Shown here one piece after another: positions 39,810 through 50,083 of a stretch of 64,000 nt of DNA. The translations under genes were made by a program, and so were the position numbers. The DNA is from Nitrospira sp. (GTDB lineage: Bacteria > Nitrospirota > Thermodesulfovibrionia > Thermodesulfovibrionales > Dissulfurispiraceae): NCBI GenBank assembly GCA_002634385.1, contig NSJL01000008.1, forward strand, positions 1 through 64,000, read 5' to 3'. Each line of letters starts with the position of its first letter. Positions within the stretch are counted from its first letter, which is position 1. Under the pieces are notes generated by a model that made no database searches, had not been told where the DNA came from, and saw only the letters and a program-made list of their open reading frames with translations.

Positions 39810-41118
39810 GAGAATCATTATAAAAGACGGCCGCCTTCTGGATCCCTCCCGGGGGATCGACAGCAGGGGGGATATTATTATCGAGGGAGGGAAGATCACC
39901 GGGCTTCTCCTCAAAAACGGGGCTCCCGAAAAAAAGAGGGCGGAGAGGGGAAGGGGGATATCCTACGAAGGGGTGCAGATCGATGCGAAGGGGTTGCTGG
40001 TGTTCCCCGGGCTCGTGGACATGCATACCCATCTGAGGGAGCCGGGATTTGAGCACAAGGAAACAATACGGACAGGGACGCTGGCCGCGGTACAGGGCGG
40101 CTTTACCTCTGTCTGCCCGATGCCCAATACAAATCCCGTCAACGACAACCCTACCGTAACTGCCTTTATCATCAAAAGAGCCCTTGAGGAGGGGGCCTGT
40201 TCCGTATACCCTATCGGTGCCATCACCAAGGGACAGAAGGGAGAGGAACTGGCCGAAATGGGGCTGATGTACGAGGCGGGATGCGTCGCCTTTTCAGACG
40301 ACGGCCGGCCGGTCATGAGCAGCATTATAATGAGGAGGGCGCTGGAATATTCGAAGGCCTTCGGGGTGCCGGTCATCTCGCACTGCGAAGACCTCACCCT
40401 TACCGATGACGGGGTGATGAATGAGGGGGTCCTCTCCGTGACCATGGGATTGAAGGGGATTCCCGCAGCCGCCGAAGAGATCATGGTGGCCCGCGATATT
40501 CTCCTGGCCGAAATGACCGGGGGGAGACTGCATATAGCCCATGTATCGACAGAGGGATCCGTCAGGCTCATACGGCAGGCGAAGGAAAGAGGCGTGCAGG
40601 TGACGGCTGAAACATGCCCCCATTATTTTTCCGTAACGGAGGAAGCGGTAAGGGGATACAGTACCAATGCCAAGGTAAATCCTCCTCTGCGGACGCAGAA
40701 GGACGTCGCAGCCATCAAAGAGGGGCTGCGCGATGGTACCCTCGATGTGATTGCCACCGACCATGCCCCCCATCATCGCGATGAAAAGGACAGGGAATTC
40801 GATAAGGCACCGTCCGGGATCTCGGGGCTCGAAACCGCCTGGGCCCTGAGTCTGCGGCTTGTGCAGGAAGGGGTGCTTTCCCTGCATCGCCTGGTGGAGG
40901 TAATGGCACTGAATCCCGCGAGAATACTGGGAATCGGGAAAGGCACCCTTGCGGAGGGCTCCGATGCCGATATCGTGCTGGTGGATGGGGAAAACGAAAG
41001 ACGGGTCGAAGCGGAGAGCTTCCTTTCAAAGGGGAAAAATACTCCCTTTGACGGTTGGCTCCTGCGCGGCAACCCCGTCAGGACCATCGTAAGGGGAAAA
41101 GTCTATGACATCCGATAA
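39802..41118 (+). CDS. pyrC: Dihydroorotase
   Basis: 438 residues, class I dihydroorotase (long form). Metal-site motif [61 protein letters not shown] and [25 protein letters not shown]. It closes carbamoyl-aspartate to dihydroorotate. The GTG start overlaps the pyrB stop. All zinc ligands are recognisable, so this is an active PyrC rather than an inactive PyrB partner. Confidence 0.95.
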
Positions 41119-41204
41119 GAGAACACTGCAACGCACTCTGCCGCTCCGGGTATTCCGAGTATTCCGAACGGTCCTGACGGACGTGCCGGTCGGATAAGGG
41201 ACCC

Positions 41205-42704
41205 ATGTATCTTTACGGCTATACGATCGAACCGGAATTTGCGTTTGCTTTCGTCATCGGTGCGGCTCTCCTTCTCATTCTTTTTCTCTATGTGGCGCTC
41301 CGCAGGACGAGAAAGGCAGGGAGGAGAAAGCGAAGCGCGCTGTTGCCGGAGAAAAGCAGCTCTTCCAATGGGGCCGATGGGGTCAATCCGGGCGAGGCAG
41401 GGACTGCCGGATCGTTCATGAAGGACACCGCCCCGGTGGAGTCGATGGAGTATGAGAGGATACGAGCCGGGATGGAAAAGCTGGAAGCGGATCTGAAAGC
41501 GGTGGGAAAGAAAATGGACCTTCTCTTCTCCCTCATCCCCCCGCTTCACCCCCTTCTCCAGCTGGAGGAGTTCGGGGAGCTCCGTTTGTCCGGGGAAGAG
41601 ATAAGAAGCAATCTGGCACGCATAATAGAGTCGGCCGGCCTTGCCCCTGCGGCAGTGGATGAATGGACCCGGGAGAGGGGACAAAGGAAACAGGACGGAT
41701 TTGAGGAAAGGCTTGTTGCGGCAGTAGCGCGGAAGATGCGGGAGATCGATCTCCATTCCGGAAAGCCGGTCGGGGACGCTTCCTGCTATCTGGTTTTCGG
41801 GAATCTCTCCTATGAACAGAAGGACATGGAGAATGCCCTGTCCTGGTATGAGAGAGCGCTGGAGAGGGAGCCCGGATCCGCCATTGCCTGGTACAACAAG
41901 GGTATCGTTCTCGAGAAGACGGGGCGGCTCGGGGAAGCGCTGGCTGCTTTCGAAAGAGCGCGGGAAGCCGGTCCGGAGTATGCACCCGCCTGGTATGGGG
42001 CGGGCATGGTCCTCGGGGAGTTCGGCCGTACCGAGGAGGAACTGGCCGCCTACGAGGGGGCGATCGAACGTGACAGGGACTATGCGGAAGCCTGGTACAA
42101 CAAGGGGATTGCCTTGGGAAACCTCGGCCGTTATGAAGAGGCGCTCTCCGCATACGACAGGGCGATAGAAATGAGGCCCCATGATGCGGAAGCCTGGTAC
42201 AACAGGGGCCTTGCTTTGAGCTACCTGGGACGCCATGAGGAGGCGCTTTGCTCGTACGATACCGCCGTACGGATCAAGCCGGACGAGGAGGAGGCGTGGT
42301 ACGGAAAAGGCTTCACCCTGAGCAGCCTCGGCCGTCATGAAGAAGCGCTCCATGCCTATGACAGGGCCATCGGGTTGAAAGAGGACGACGCCATGGCCTG
42401 GCAGGGGAAGGGCGTAGCCCTGAACAAGCTGGGTTTTTCCGAAGAGGCGCTCCGCGCTTTCGACAGGGCCGTCGGGCTCCGACCCGATTATGTGATAGCC
42501 TGGTACAACAGAGCGCGCCTCTGCTCCCTGAAAGGGGATCGGCAGGGCGCCCTTGAAAGCCTTTCCCGGGCAGTGGAACGAGACGGGCACTATAAGGGAA
42601 AAGCGCAGAGAAACAGGGATTTCAAAGGCCTCTGGGAAGACGAAGGCTTCAGAAAGATCGTCTCGGACAACGCGGGAGCACAAGAAGAAAGAGAAGAGAG
42701 ATAG
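41205..42704 (+). CDS. Membrane-anchored TPR protein
   Basis: 499 residues. One N-terminal membrane segment (FAFAFVIGAALLLILFLYVAL, about 12-32), a basic RRTRKAGRRKR stop-transfer, a coiled region (about 80-110), then about nine consecutive 34-residue TPR units from residue 185 with the pattern AWYNKGIALGNLGRYEEALSAYDRAIE. TPRs are protein-docking scaffolds; no catalytic domain is present. It sits between pyrC and carA on the same strand, with short gaps (86 and 27 bases), so it should share PyrR control although no pyrimidine role is known. Confidence 0.8.
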   Translation: MYLYGYTIEPEFAFAFVIGAALLLILFLYVALRRTRKAGRRKRSALLPEKSSSSNGADGVNPGEAGTAGSFMKDTAPVESMEYERIRAGMEKLEADLKAVGKKMDLLFSLIPPLHPLLQLEEFGELRLSGEEIRSNLARIIESAGLAPAAVDEWTRERGQRKQDGFEERLVAAVARKMREIDLHSGKPVGDASCYLVFGNLSYEQKDMENALSWYERALEREPGSAIAWYNKGIVLEKTGRLGEALAAFERAREAGPEYAPAWYGAGMVLGEFGRTEEELAAYEGAIERDRDYAEAWYNKGIALGNLGRYEEALSAYDRAIEMRPHDAEAWYNRGLALSYLGRHEEALCSYDTAVRIKPDEEEAWYGKGFTLSSLGRHEEALHAYDRAIGLKEDDAMAWQGKGVALNKLGFSEEALRAFDRAVGLRPDYVIAWYNRARLCSLKGDRQGALESLSRAVERDGHYKGKAQRNRDFKGLWEDEGFRKIVSDNAGAQEEREER

Positions 42705-42731
42705 ATAAAGAAGAGAGAGCGCGGAGGACAC

Positions 42732-43850
42732 ATGAATAAGGCAACACTGGTATTGGCTGACGGAACGTTTTTTGAAGGAAGTTCCTTCGGAGCAGAAGGG
42801 GAAACCATAGGCGAGGTGGTTTTCAATACCTCCATAACAGGGTATCAGGAGATTCTGACCGATGCCTCGTACAAGGGGCAGATCGTCACTATGACCTACA
42901 CGCAGATGGGTAATTACGGGGTGAACCGGGAGGATGTGGAATCGCTGGGGGGACCCAAGGCGGAGGGATTCATTGTCAAGGAGTACCTCGGCTTTCCGAG
43001 CAACTGGCGCTCCATTATGTCCCTCGGCGAGTATCTCAGGGAGAACGGAATTGTCGGCATCGAGGGAATCGACACCAGGGCGCTAACCCGCCATCTGCGG
43101 AATCGCGGGGCACAGATGGGCATTATCGCCACCGGGGAGAAGGACCCGGCCGAGCTCCTTCAACGGGTGAGGGAGCATCCCGGAATCTCTTCCTTCGATT
43201 TCGTGACAAAAGTTACTACCGGAGAGCCCTATTCCTGGGAGGATCCCTGCTGGAGAGGGTGCCCCGTCGAAAAGGGAAAGACCGCCCTCGCGGTAACCGT
43301 GTACGATTTCGGGGTAAAGCTTAATATCCTCAGGAATATGGTGGAAGCGGACTTCGAAGTGACCGTGGTGCCGGCAACGACCCCTGCGGAAGAGGTGCTC
43401 GAGGGAAAGCCCGACGGGGTCGTTCTGAGCAACGGACCCGGGGACCCGCAATCCGTTACCTACGGGGTGGAAAGCGCCCGGAAATTGATAGGCAAGGTGC
43501 CTGTTCTCGGTATCTGCCTCGGACACCAGATACTGGGGCTTGCCATGGGAGGGAGGACCTACAAGCTGAAGTTCGGACACCACGGGGGAAACCACCCGGT
43601 GAAAGACCTGGCCACCGGAAGGGTGGAAATCACGTCGCAGAACCACAACTACTGCGTCGACATCCACAGTCTTCGCGGGCAGGCGGTCCTTACCCACAGG
43701 AATCTCTACGACGGCACGGAAGAGGGCATGCAGCATACGGAACTGCCCGTTTTTTCCGTACAACACCATCCGGAGGCGGGACCGGGGCCCAATGACTCTA
43801 CTCATCTCTTCAGGCGCTTCAGGCAGATGATCGAGGGAAAAACACGGTGA
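42732..43850 (+). CDS. carA: Carbamoyl-phosphate synthase small subunit
   Basis: 372 residues: N-terminal CPSase domain (LADGTFFEGSSFGAEGETIGEVVFNTS, TGYQEILTDASYKGQIV), then a class I glutaminase with GICLGHQILGLAMGG (catalytic Cys) and VQHHPEAGPGPND (His, Glu). It supplies ammonia to CarB. GCGGAGGACAC precedes the ATG. Confidence 0.96.
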   Translation: MNKATLVLADGTFFEGSSFGAEGETIGEVVFNTSITGYQEILTDASYKGQIVTMTYTQMGNYGVNREDVESLGGPKAEGFIVKEYLGFPSNWRSIMSLGEYLRENGIVGIEGIDTRALTRHLRNRGAQMGIIATGEKDPAELLQRVREHPGISSFDFVTKVTTGEPYSWEDPCWRGCPVEKGKTALAVTVYDFGVKLNILRNMVEADFEVTVVPATTPAEEVLEGKPDGVVLSNGPGDPQSVTYGVESARKLIGKVPVLGICLGHQILGLAMGGRTYKLKFGHHGGNHPVKDLATGRVEITSQNHNYCVDIHSLRGQAVLTHRNLYDGTEEGMQHTELPVFSVQHHPEAGPGPNDSTHLFRRFRQMIEGKTR

Positions 43851-43960
43851 AGGAGCTTTCCTCCGGAATATGCCGTCTCCTCCATCCGATTCATCTTGGC
43901 GGGGGGACAATGGCGTATCTCGTATGAGCGGTGTACCGCCGGAGGGTGACACGGAAAAGA

Positions 43961-44575
43961 ATGAAAACCGGAACAGGGGAAAAAGAACTTCATTTTGAGG
44001 AAAGTGACAGCATGCTCTCTTTATGGACGACGTCTTTCAGGGCGGAAAAGGGTAGCGTGCTCCATAGCGGGATCTATAACCGTGAAATGGCTTCCAGTCT
44101 TGCAGCGGGGGCCTGCATCATCGCTGCGGCGTTCCTTTTCGCCGCCGTATCTCCGGTGATCCCTCTGTATTCCATCGTGGCACTGGTCTCCTTTGTTCCG
44201 CTCTTTCTTCTCTTCAGAAGGTATGTTTTCCGTGAGGAGTTACTGTGCGTCGAGTTCGACAGGAGGAGGGGCACCGTCTCCTTCTCCCTGAACAGGCCCT
44301 TCGGCAGGAGAGAGGTATCGTATCCCCTGACCGAAATCGATACGGTACGACAGGATTGCCGTGTCGTCCCCCCCGAGAACCCCGACGGGATACGGGTAGT
44401 GGAGAAGATCGCCCTGCAGCACGGAACGGTAATTCCCGGCTTCGGGGAAACAGCTGAGTTTTATACTGTGGAGATCGAATTCAAAGGAGGAGAGCGGATC
44501 ATGGTCTTTTCCTCCAGAGAGCCCTCCCGGGCCGATGAAATTGCACAAAAGATAATTAATTTCATAGAGAGGTAA
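43961..44575 (+). CDS. Two-TM membrane protein of unknown function between carA and carB
   Basis: 204 residues. Two hydrophobic helices ([21 protein letters not shown] and [17 protein letters not shown], roughly residues 45-90) with a soluble C-terminal beta-rich half resembling PH-like folds ([39 protein letters not shown]). No family recognised with certainty. carB begins 2 bases after the stop, so it is part of the pyr operon. The ATG at 43961 is preferred; a GTG at 43931 would add 10 residues. Confidence 0.7.
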   Translation: MKTGTGEKELHFEESDSMLSLWTTSFRAEKGSVLHSGIYNREMASSLAAGACIIAAAFLFAAVSPVIPLYSIVALVSFVPLFLLFRRYVFREELLCVEFDRRRGTVSFSLNRPFGRREVSYPLTEIDTVRQDCRVVPPENPDGIRVVEKIALQHGTVIPGFGETAEFYTVEIEFKGGERIMVFSSREPSRADEIAQKIINFIER

Positions 44576-44577
44576 CA

Positions 44578-47500
44578 ATGCCCAAGAGAAGCGATATCAA
44601 GAAAATCCTGTTAATCGGGTCCGGCCCCATTGTAATAGGCCAGGCCTGCGAGTTCGATTACTCCGGTACGCAGGCCTGCAAGTCCCTGCGCGAGGAGGGG
44701 TTCACGGTGGTTTTGGTGAATTCGAATCCCGCCACCATAATGACCGACCCGGAGATGGCCGATGCGGTGTATATAGAGCCGCTTTCGAAGGATATCCTCG
44801 AGCTTATCATCAAGAGGGAGCGCCCCGACGCCCTGCTCCCCACCATGGGAGGGCAAACGGCCCTGAACCTTGCGGTGGAGTTGTCCGAATCAGGAGTACT
44901 CAAGAGATACGGAGTCGAGCTGATAGGGGCCAGGCTGCCCGCCATCAAGAAAGCGGAGGACAGGGAGCTCTTCAAGGAGGCGATGCGGAAGATCGGCCTT
45001 GAGGTGCCCCGGAGCGCCGCCATTACCAGCATGAAAGACGGGCTCGACATGATAGAGCATATCGGGTTCCCCGCGATTCTCAGACCCGCCTTTACCCTTG
45101 GAGGCACCGGCGGGGGGATCGCGTACAATATCGAGGAGTACCGGGAACTGCTCGAAAAGGCGCTCAAGCTGAGCCCGGTGAGCCAGGTATTGGTGGAGGA
45201 ATCCGTCCTCGGCTGGAAGGAGTATGAGCTCGAGGTAATGCGCGACATGAGGGATAATGTGGTAATCATCTGTTCCATCGAGAACTTCGATCCCATGGGG
45301 GTCCATACGGGCGACTCCATCACTGTCGCCCCGTCACAGACACTTACCGATAAAGAGTACCAGAGAATGCGTGATGCGGCCATCGCCGTCATCAGGGAAA
45401 TAGGAGTCGATACCGGGGGGTCCAATATACAGTTTGCATTGAACCCGGGAGACGGCAGAATGGTGGTCATCGAGATGAACCCGCGCGTCTCGAGGAGCTC
45501 CGCCCTCGCCAGCAAGGCGACAGGATTTCCGATCGCAAAGATCGCGGCCAAGCTTGCCGTGGGCTACACCCTCGACGAGATCAGGAACGATATTACGCGG
45601 GAAACCCCCGCTTCCTTCGAGCCCACCATCGATTACGTAGTGACGAAGATCCCGCGCTTTACCTTCGAAAAATTCCCCGATGCGGATGCTACCCTCAACG
45701 TACAGATGAAGTCCGTGGGCGAAGTGATGTCTATCGGGAGGACATTCAAGGAGTCCCTCCAGAAGGCATTGAGAAGCCTCGAGATAGGGATCGCCGGCCT
45801 GGAGGCGGTAGAAAACGGAAAAGAGGACATTCTTTCGAAGCTGAAGACCCCCAATGCCGATCGTATCTGGCATATCGCGCAGGCCATGCGCATGGGGGTC
45901 AGCGTCGAAGAGATCCATTCGCTTACCTGGATAGACCCTTGGTTCCTGCACAACATGCAGCAGATCATCGCCATGGAGAAGAGAATTGCGGAAGCCGGGG
46001 AGTCTGTCATGGTGAACGGCGCACCCTGGGACGAGGGAATCGCTGCAATGCTCAGGAGGGCGAAGGAATTCGGCTTCTCCGATAAGCGTATTGCCCACCT
46101 TGCCGGGAGAACGGAGAGGGAGGTGCGGCAGGTAAGGAAAGAACTCGGAATCGAGCCCGTCTACAAGCTCGTGGATACCTGTGCGGCGGAGTTCGAGGCG
46201 TTTACTCCTTACCTGTATTCGACGTACGAGAGACCGGTCTCCCGTGTGGGAGACGGGGAGGGCACGGTGGAGTGCGAGGCGAACCCTACCGATCGGAAGA
46301 AAGTGGTCATCCTCGGTTCGGGGCCCAACAGGATCGGTCAGGGCATCGAATTCGACTATTGCTGCGTACACGCGGTTTTCGCCCTCAGGGAGATGGGATA
46401 CGAGACCATTATGGTCAATTGTAATCCCGAGACGGTCAGTACGGACTACGATACCGCGGACAGGCTCTACTTTGAACCGCTGACCATTGAGGATGTGCTG
46501 CATATCATTGAACGGGAAAAGCCCGAGGGGGTCATCGTACAGTTCGGGGGACAGACTCCCCTGAAGCTCGCCGTCCCCCTCGAAAATGAGGGGGTGAGAA
46601 TACTGGGAACCTCCCCCGATTCCATCGACAGGGCGGAAGACAGGAAGAGGTTCAAGGAATTGCTGCACACGCTGAATCTCCGGCAATCGGAAAGCGACAC
46701 GGCCATGTCCTGCGAAGAGGCCATCGTCGTCGCAAACAGAATAACGTATCCGGTCATGGTACGGCCCTCCTATGTTCTGGGGGGGCGGGCCATGGAGATC
46801 GTTTATGATGAGGAATCCCTTGCGGACTATATGAGCAGGGCGGTGAAAGCGTCCCCCAAGCATCCCATCCTTATCGACAAATACCTCGAGGATGCCATCG
46901 AAGTGGATGTGGACGCCCTCTCCGACGGGCACGACGTAATCGTCGGGGGCGTCATGGAGCATATAGAGGAAGCGGGGATCCACTCCGGGGACTCCGCATG
47001 CTCGATTCCCCCGTATTCCCTCCCCTACGGCATTGTCGAAGAGATCAAGCGCCAGACAAGGGCCCTGGCAAAGGAGCTGGAGGTGAAGGGGCTGATGAAT
47101 GTTCAGTTTGCGGTCAAGGACGGGGAGATCTTCATCCTGGAAGTCAATCCCCGGGGATCCCGCACCATTCCATACGTAAGCAAAGCTACCGGAGTACCCC
47201 TTGCGAAGCTTGCGGCAAAGGTCATAATGGGGAGTACCCTGAAAGAGCTCGGCATCACGACGGAAAGGGAAATCAGCCATGTGGCGGTGAAGGAGGCGGT
47301 GTTCCCCTTCGACCGGTTCCCCGGTGTGGATACGATTCTCGGTCCTGAAATGAAATCGACGGGCGAAGTGATGGGAATCGACGAAGACTTCGGCCTCGCC
47401 TATGCAAAGGCCCAGGCGGCCAGCAACAATAAAATACCCACTTCGGGCAAGATCATCATCAGCGTGAAAGACAAGGACAAGCCGCATACCGTGGAAATAG

Positions 47501-47841
47501 CGATGCAATTGAAGAGGATGGGGTTCCATATCATTGCAACAAAGGGAACCGCCCTCTACCTCGAGGAAAACGGGGTTCCCGTAACGCTTATCAATAAAGT
47601 GATGGAGGGGCGTCCCCATATCGTGGACCTGATCAAGAACAGGGAGGTGAGCTTCATCATCAATACCGTCAGCGGTACCCGTGCGCAGAAGGACTCGCTT
47701 TCCATACGGAGGAGCGCCCTGCAGTTCAAGATCCCCTATACCACCACCATCGCCGGCGCCCGGGCTGTGGTAATGGCGATCGAAATGCTCCAGAAGAAGG
47801 AGATGAGCATCAAATCCATTAATGAATACCACCGGAAATAA
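44578..47841 (+). CDS. carB: Carbamoyl-phosphate synthase large subunit
   Basis: 1087 residues, full length. Two homologous ATP-grasp halves: [23 protein letters not shown] near the start and [21 protein letters not shown] at about 575. Other motifs are [53 protein letters not shown], and a C-terminal MGS-like allosteric domain ([19 protein letters not shown]). It makes carbamoyl phosphate for pyrimidines and arginine. Last gene of the pyr operon. Confidence 0.98.
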   Translation: MPKRSDIKKILLIGSGPIVIGQACEFDYSGTQACKSLREEGFTVVLVNSNPATIMTDPEMADAVYIEPLSKDILELIIKRERPDALLPTMGGQTALNLAVELSESGVLKRYGVELIGARLPAIKKAEDRELFKEAMRKIGLEVPRSAAITSMKDGLDMIEHIGFPAILRPAFTLGGTGGGIAYNIEEYRELLEKALKLSPVSQVLVEESVLGWKEYELEVMRDMRDNVVIICSIENFDPMGVHTGDSITVAPSQTLTDKEYQRMRDAAIAVIREIGVDTGGSNIQFALNPGDGRMVVIEMNPRVSRSSALASKATGFPIAKIAAKLAVGYTLDEIRNDITRETPASFEPTIDYVVTKIPRFTFEKFPDADATLNVQMKSVGEVMSIGRTFKESLQKALRSLEIGIAGLEAVENGKEDILSKLKTPNADRIWHIAQAMRMGVSVEEIHSLTWIDPWFLHNMQQIIAMEKRIAEAGESVMVNGAPWDEGIAAMLRRAKEFGFSDKRIAHLAGRTEREVRQVRKELGIEPVYKLVDTCAAEFEAFTPYLYSTYERPVSRVGDGEGTVECEANPTDRKKVVILGSGPNRIGQGIEFDYCCVHAVFALREMGYETIMVNCNPETVSTDYDTADRLYFEPLTIEDVLHIIEREKPEGVIVQFGGQTPLKLAVPLENEGVRILGTSPDSIDRAEDRKRFKELLHTLNLRQSESDTAMSCEEAIVVANRITYPVMVRPSYVLGGRAMEIVYDEESLADYMSRAVKASPKHPILIDKYLEDAIEVDVDALSDGHDVIVGGVMEHIEEAGIHSGDSACSIPPYSLPYGIVEEIKRQTRALAKELEVKGLMNVQFAVKDGEIFILEVNPRGSRTIPYVSKATGVPLAKLAAKVIMGSTLKELGITTEREISHVAVKEAVFPFDRFPGVDTILGPEMKSTGEVMGIDEDFGLAYAKAQAASNNKIPTSGKIIISVKDKDKPHTVEIAMQLKRMGFHIIATKGTALYLEENGVPVTLINKVMEGRPHIVDLIKNREVSFIINTVSGTRAQKDSLSIRRSALQFKIPYTTTIAGARAVVMAIEMLQKKEMSIKSINEYHRK

Positions 47842-47918
47842 GGTGCCTTCTGCGGAAAGGAAAAATTACAGGAAATTTACGTTTCCATGGAGTATAGTAA
47901 TACCATGAGGTATGTGCC

Positions 47919-48518
47919 ATGATTGATAAGGAATTCGCCGCCCATCTCGAGCAGTCGGTGAAGATGCATGGTCATCTCTGCCCCGGGCAGGTTCTGGGTG
48001 TCAGGATGTCCCTCCTCGGGTTGAAGGCGGTCGGGATAGAAGAGCCCAGGGGCAAGGACAGGAAGAACATCATCGTGTTCGTCGAGATGGACAGATGTGC
48101 GACGGATGCGGTGCAGTCGGTGACCGGCTGCAGCCTGGGACACAGGACGATGAAGTTTATGGACTACGGAAAGATGGCTGCCACTTTTGTCAATCTCCGG
48201 GAGGGAAAGGCGGTACGGGTGGTGGCCCGTGAGGAATCGAGGGAAGAGGCGAAGAAATACTTCCCCGGAATCGAGAACAAATACGCGGCCCAGCTGGAAG
48301 CGTACAAAGTCATGCCGGATGAGGACCTCTTCGAAACCATGGAAGTAAAAGTGCAGCTTTCCCCCGAAGACATGCCGGGACGTCCCCTGCGCAGGGTGCG
48401 ATGCGAAATTTGCGGGGAGTATGTACAGGACATGCGTGAAGTGCTCCGGAACGGCAAGGTTCTATGCCGGGCCTGTGCCGGGGGCTCCTATTACGAGAAG
48501 GTCTCCGCATCTTCCTGA
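47919..48518 (+). CDS. FmdE-family protein with C-terminal zinc finger
   Basis: 199 residues. The FmdE signature KMHGHLCPGQVLGVRM is at 14-29, then EMDRCATDAVQSVTGCSLGHR, with conserved Cys and His of the fold. A C-terminal treble-clef-like finger follows (RCEICGEYVQDMREVLRNGKVLCRAC). FmdE was named from the formylmethanofuran dehydrogenase operon; the family is associated with molybdenum/tungsten enzymes, but its biochemical role is not settled. The neighbours are a ModE-type regulator and a MoeA-like protein, supporting a Mo/W cofactor theme. A weak GAGG precedes the ATG. Confidence 0.85.
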   Translation: MIDKEFAAHLEQSVKMHGHLCPGQVLGVRMSLLGLKAVGIEEPRGKDRKNIIVFVEMDRCATDAVQSVTGCSLGHRTMKFMDYGKMAATFVNLREGKAVRVVAREESREEAKKYFPGIENKYAAQLEAYKVMPDEDLFETMEVKVQLSPEDMPGRPLRRVRCEICGEYVQDMREVLRNGKVLCRACAGGSYYEKVSASS

Positions 48519-48548
48519 ACGGCGGAATGCTTTTTTTTGAGGTGCGTT

Positions 48549-48905
48549 ATGCAAAAAAGTCATAGCGATATCGAAATCAGATCCAAACTCTGGATCGAAG
48601 TGGACGGAGAGCCCGTATTCGGGAGGGGAAGGAGATTTCTGCTCCGGGCGATCGATACCTATGGGTCCATAAGCCAGGCGGCGAAGGAGATCAACATTTC
48701 CTACAGAAAGGCGTGGAGCTACATAAAGGCGATGGAGGAGAGGCTCGGTATGAAACTGGTGGAGCGCCAGAGCGGCGGAAAGAACGGAGGAGGCGCTCTC
48801 CTTACGAGAGAGGCCAGAGAGTTTCTCGAAAAGTACGAACGGATGGAAAAAGGCATCAAAGAAATTGTAGACCAGAAGTTCAGCACAATCTTCATAGAGA
48901 AATGA
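48549..48905 (+). CDS. ModE-type N-terminal winged-helix regulator
   Basis: 118 residues equal to the DNA-binding half of ModE: KLWIEVDGEPVFGRGRRFLLRAIDTYGSISQAAKEINISYRKAWSYIKAMEERLG, then LVERQSGGKNGGGALLT. It lacks the molybdate-binding MOP domains, so it cannot sense molybdate in the ModE way and may be constitutive or use a partner. The ATG at 48549 follows GAGGTG; a GTG four codons earlier is less likely. It lies between the FmdE and MoeA-like genes with short gaps. Confidence 0.88.
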   Translation: MQKSHSDIEIRSKLWIEVDGEPVFGRGRRFLLRAIDTYGSISQAAKEINISYRKAWSYIKAMEERLGMKLVERQSGGKNGGGALLTREAREFLEKYERMEKGIKEIVDQKFSTIFIEK

Positions 48906-48920
48906 CAGGGGAGGGAAGCA

Positions 48921-50039
48921 ATGTGCGAGATTCACGGTGAGAGGGGCAGGGAGAGGTCCGGAGCAAAGGCGATACCGGTGACCGAAGCAGTGGGAATGGT
49001 GCTGGCGCATGATATCACCGAAATCCGGAAGGAGGACTTCAAAGGGAGGGCATTCAGGAAAGGACATGTGGTGACCCGTGAGGATGTCGAACACCTGCAG
49101 CGGCTGGGAAAGGATCACCTCTTCGTGCTCCATATAGCGGATGACGAGATGCACGAGGACGATGCGGCATATGCCCTCGCTTCCGCGCTGAAGGGAGAGG
49201 GCGTGCTCCTGGAGGGAGAACCGAAGGAAGGCAAGATAAACCTGGTGGCAGCACGGGACGGTCTTCTGAAAATCGACCGGGATATCCTTGCTTCGTTCAA
49301 CATGCTGGGAGAAGTGATGTGCGCAACCCTCCATACCAATACGGTGGTCAAAAAGGGACAGGTTATTGCCGGAACCAGGGCCATTCCCCTTGTGGTAAAA
49401 AAGGCGATCATCGATGAAGCGGTGGCAATTGCGGAACGTGCGGGAGCGGTGATCGAGGTGAAGGAGATGAGGAAGGTGAAGGCCGGCGTAGTTATCACCG
49501 GAAACGAGGTCTATTACGGGCGGATACAGGATGCCTTTGCCCCCGTCGTCACCCGGAAGATCGAGGGATATAACGGCGAAATCGTGGGAATTTATTATGC
49601 TCCCGACGATGAGAGCCTTATCGAGGCGCGCTTGAGGGAACTGCTGGAGGCGGGAGCGGATCTCCTTATCACTACGGGGGGCATGTCCGTAGACCCTGAC
49701 GACGTGACCCGCTTTGCTATCAGGAATTTGGGGGCATCCGGGCTTACCTACGGTTCTGCTGTTCTGCCCGGGGCGATGTTCCTGGTAGCCTACCTGGAAC
49801 GCGGGCAGGGCGAGCAGGAGCGGGGCAACGGGAATGCCTCTTCCTTTCACGGGGAAGTTCCCCTCCTCGGCATTCCCGCCTGCGGGATGTACCACAAGAC
49901 GACCATCTTCGATCTCGTCCTTCCGAGGGTCCTTGCGGGAGAAAGGGTGGGCAGACGGGAGCTTGCGGAACTGGGGCACGGGGGACTCTGCCTGAATTGC
50001 AAGGAGTGCCGCTATCCGGTATGCCCCTTCGGGAAATAG
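48921..50039 (+). CDS. MoeA-like molybdopterin-binding protein with Cys-rich tail
   Basis: 372 residues. The N-terminal MoeA-like part includes IPVTEAVGMVLAHDITEI and FRKGHVVTREDVEHLQRLG. The central/C-terminal MoaB/MogA fold carries GVVITGNEVYYGRIQDAFAPVV and ADLLITTGGMSVDPDDVTRFAI. The last 16 residues are CLNCKECRYPVCPFGK, four Cys in C-x2-C-x2-C-x4-C spacing that could bind metal. MoeA inserts Mo or W into molybdopterin; this divergent version may serve the AOR-type enzymes of this cell. It is the last gene of the FmdE-ModE-MoeA-like group. Confidence 0.82.
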   Translation: MCEIHGERGRERSGAKAIPVTEAVGMVLAHDITEIRKEDFKGRAFRKGHVVTREDVEHLQRLGKDHLFVLHIADDEMHEDDAAYALASALKGEGVLLEGEPKEGKINLVAARDGLLKIDRDILASFNMLGEVMCATLHTNTVVKKGQVIAGTRAIPLVVKKAIIDEAVAIAERAGAVIEVKEMRKVKAGVVITGNEVYYGRIQDAFAPVVTRKIEGYNGEIVGIYYAPDDESLIEARLRELLEAGADLLITTGGMSVDPDDVTRFAIRNLGASGLTYGSAVLPGAMFLVAYLERGQGEQERGNGNASSFHGEVPLLGIPACGMYHKTTIFDLVLPRVLAGERVGRRELAELGHGGLCLNCKECRYPVCPFGK

Positions 50040-50044
50040 GCGAT

Positions 50045-50073
50045 TTGACAGAAAAGGGCATTTCTGCTATTCT
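50045..50073 (+). promoter_or_regulatory. Consensus-like promoter before the outer-membrane protein gene
   Basis: TTGACA (50045-50050), 17-base spacer, TATTCT (50068-50073). Transcription would start around 50080, only a few bases before the ATG at 50084. Confidence 0.75.
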
Positions 50074-50083
50074 CTTGAAAGCG

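Noticed and set aside
41103-42731. 542-codon minus-strand frame with repeats
   Set aside because: Mirror of the TPR coding repeats on the plus strand.
45334-47832. 832-codon minus-strand frame
   Set aside because: Shadow of carB; no family motifs, and carB on the plus strand is certain.
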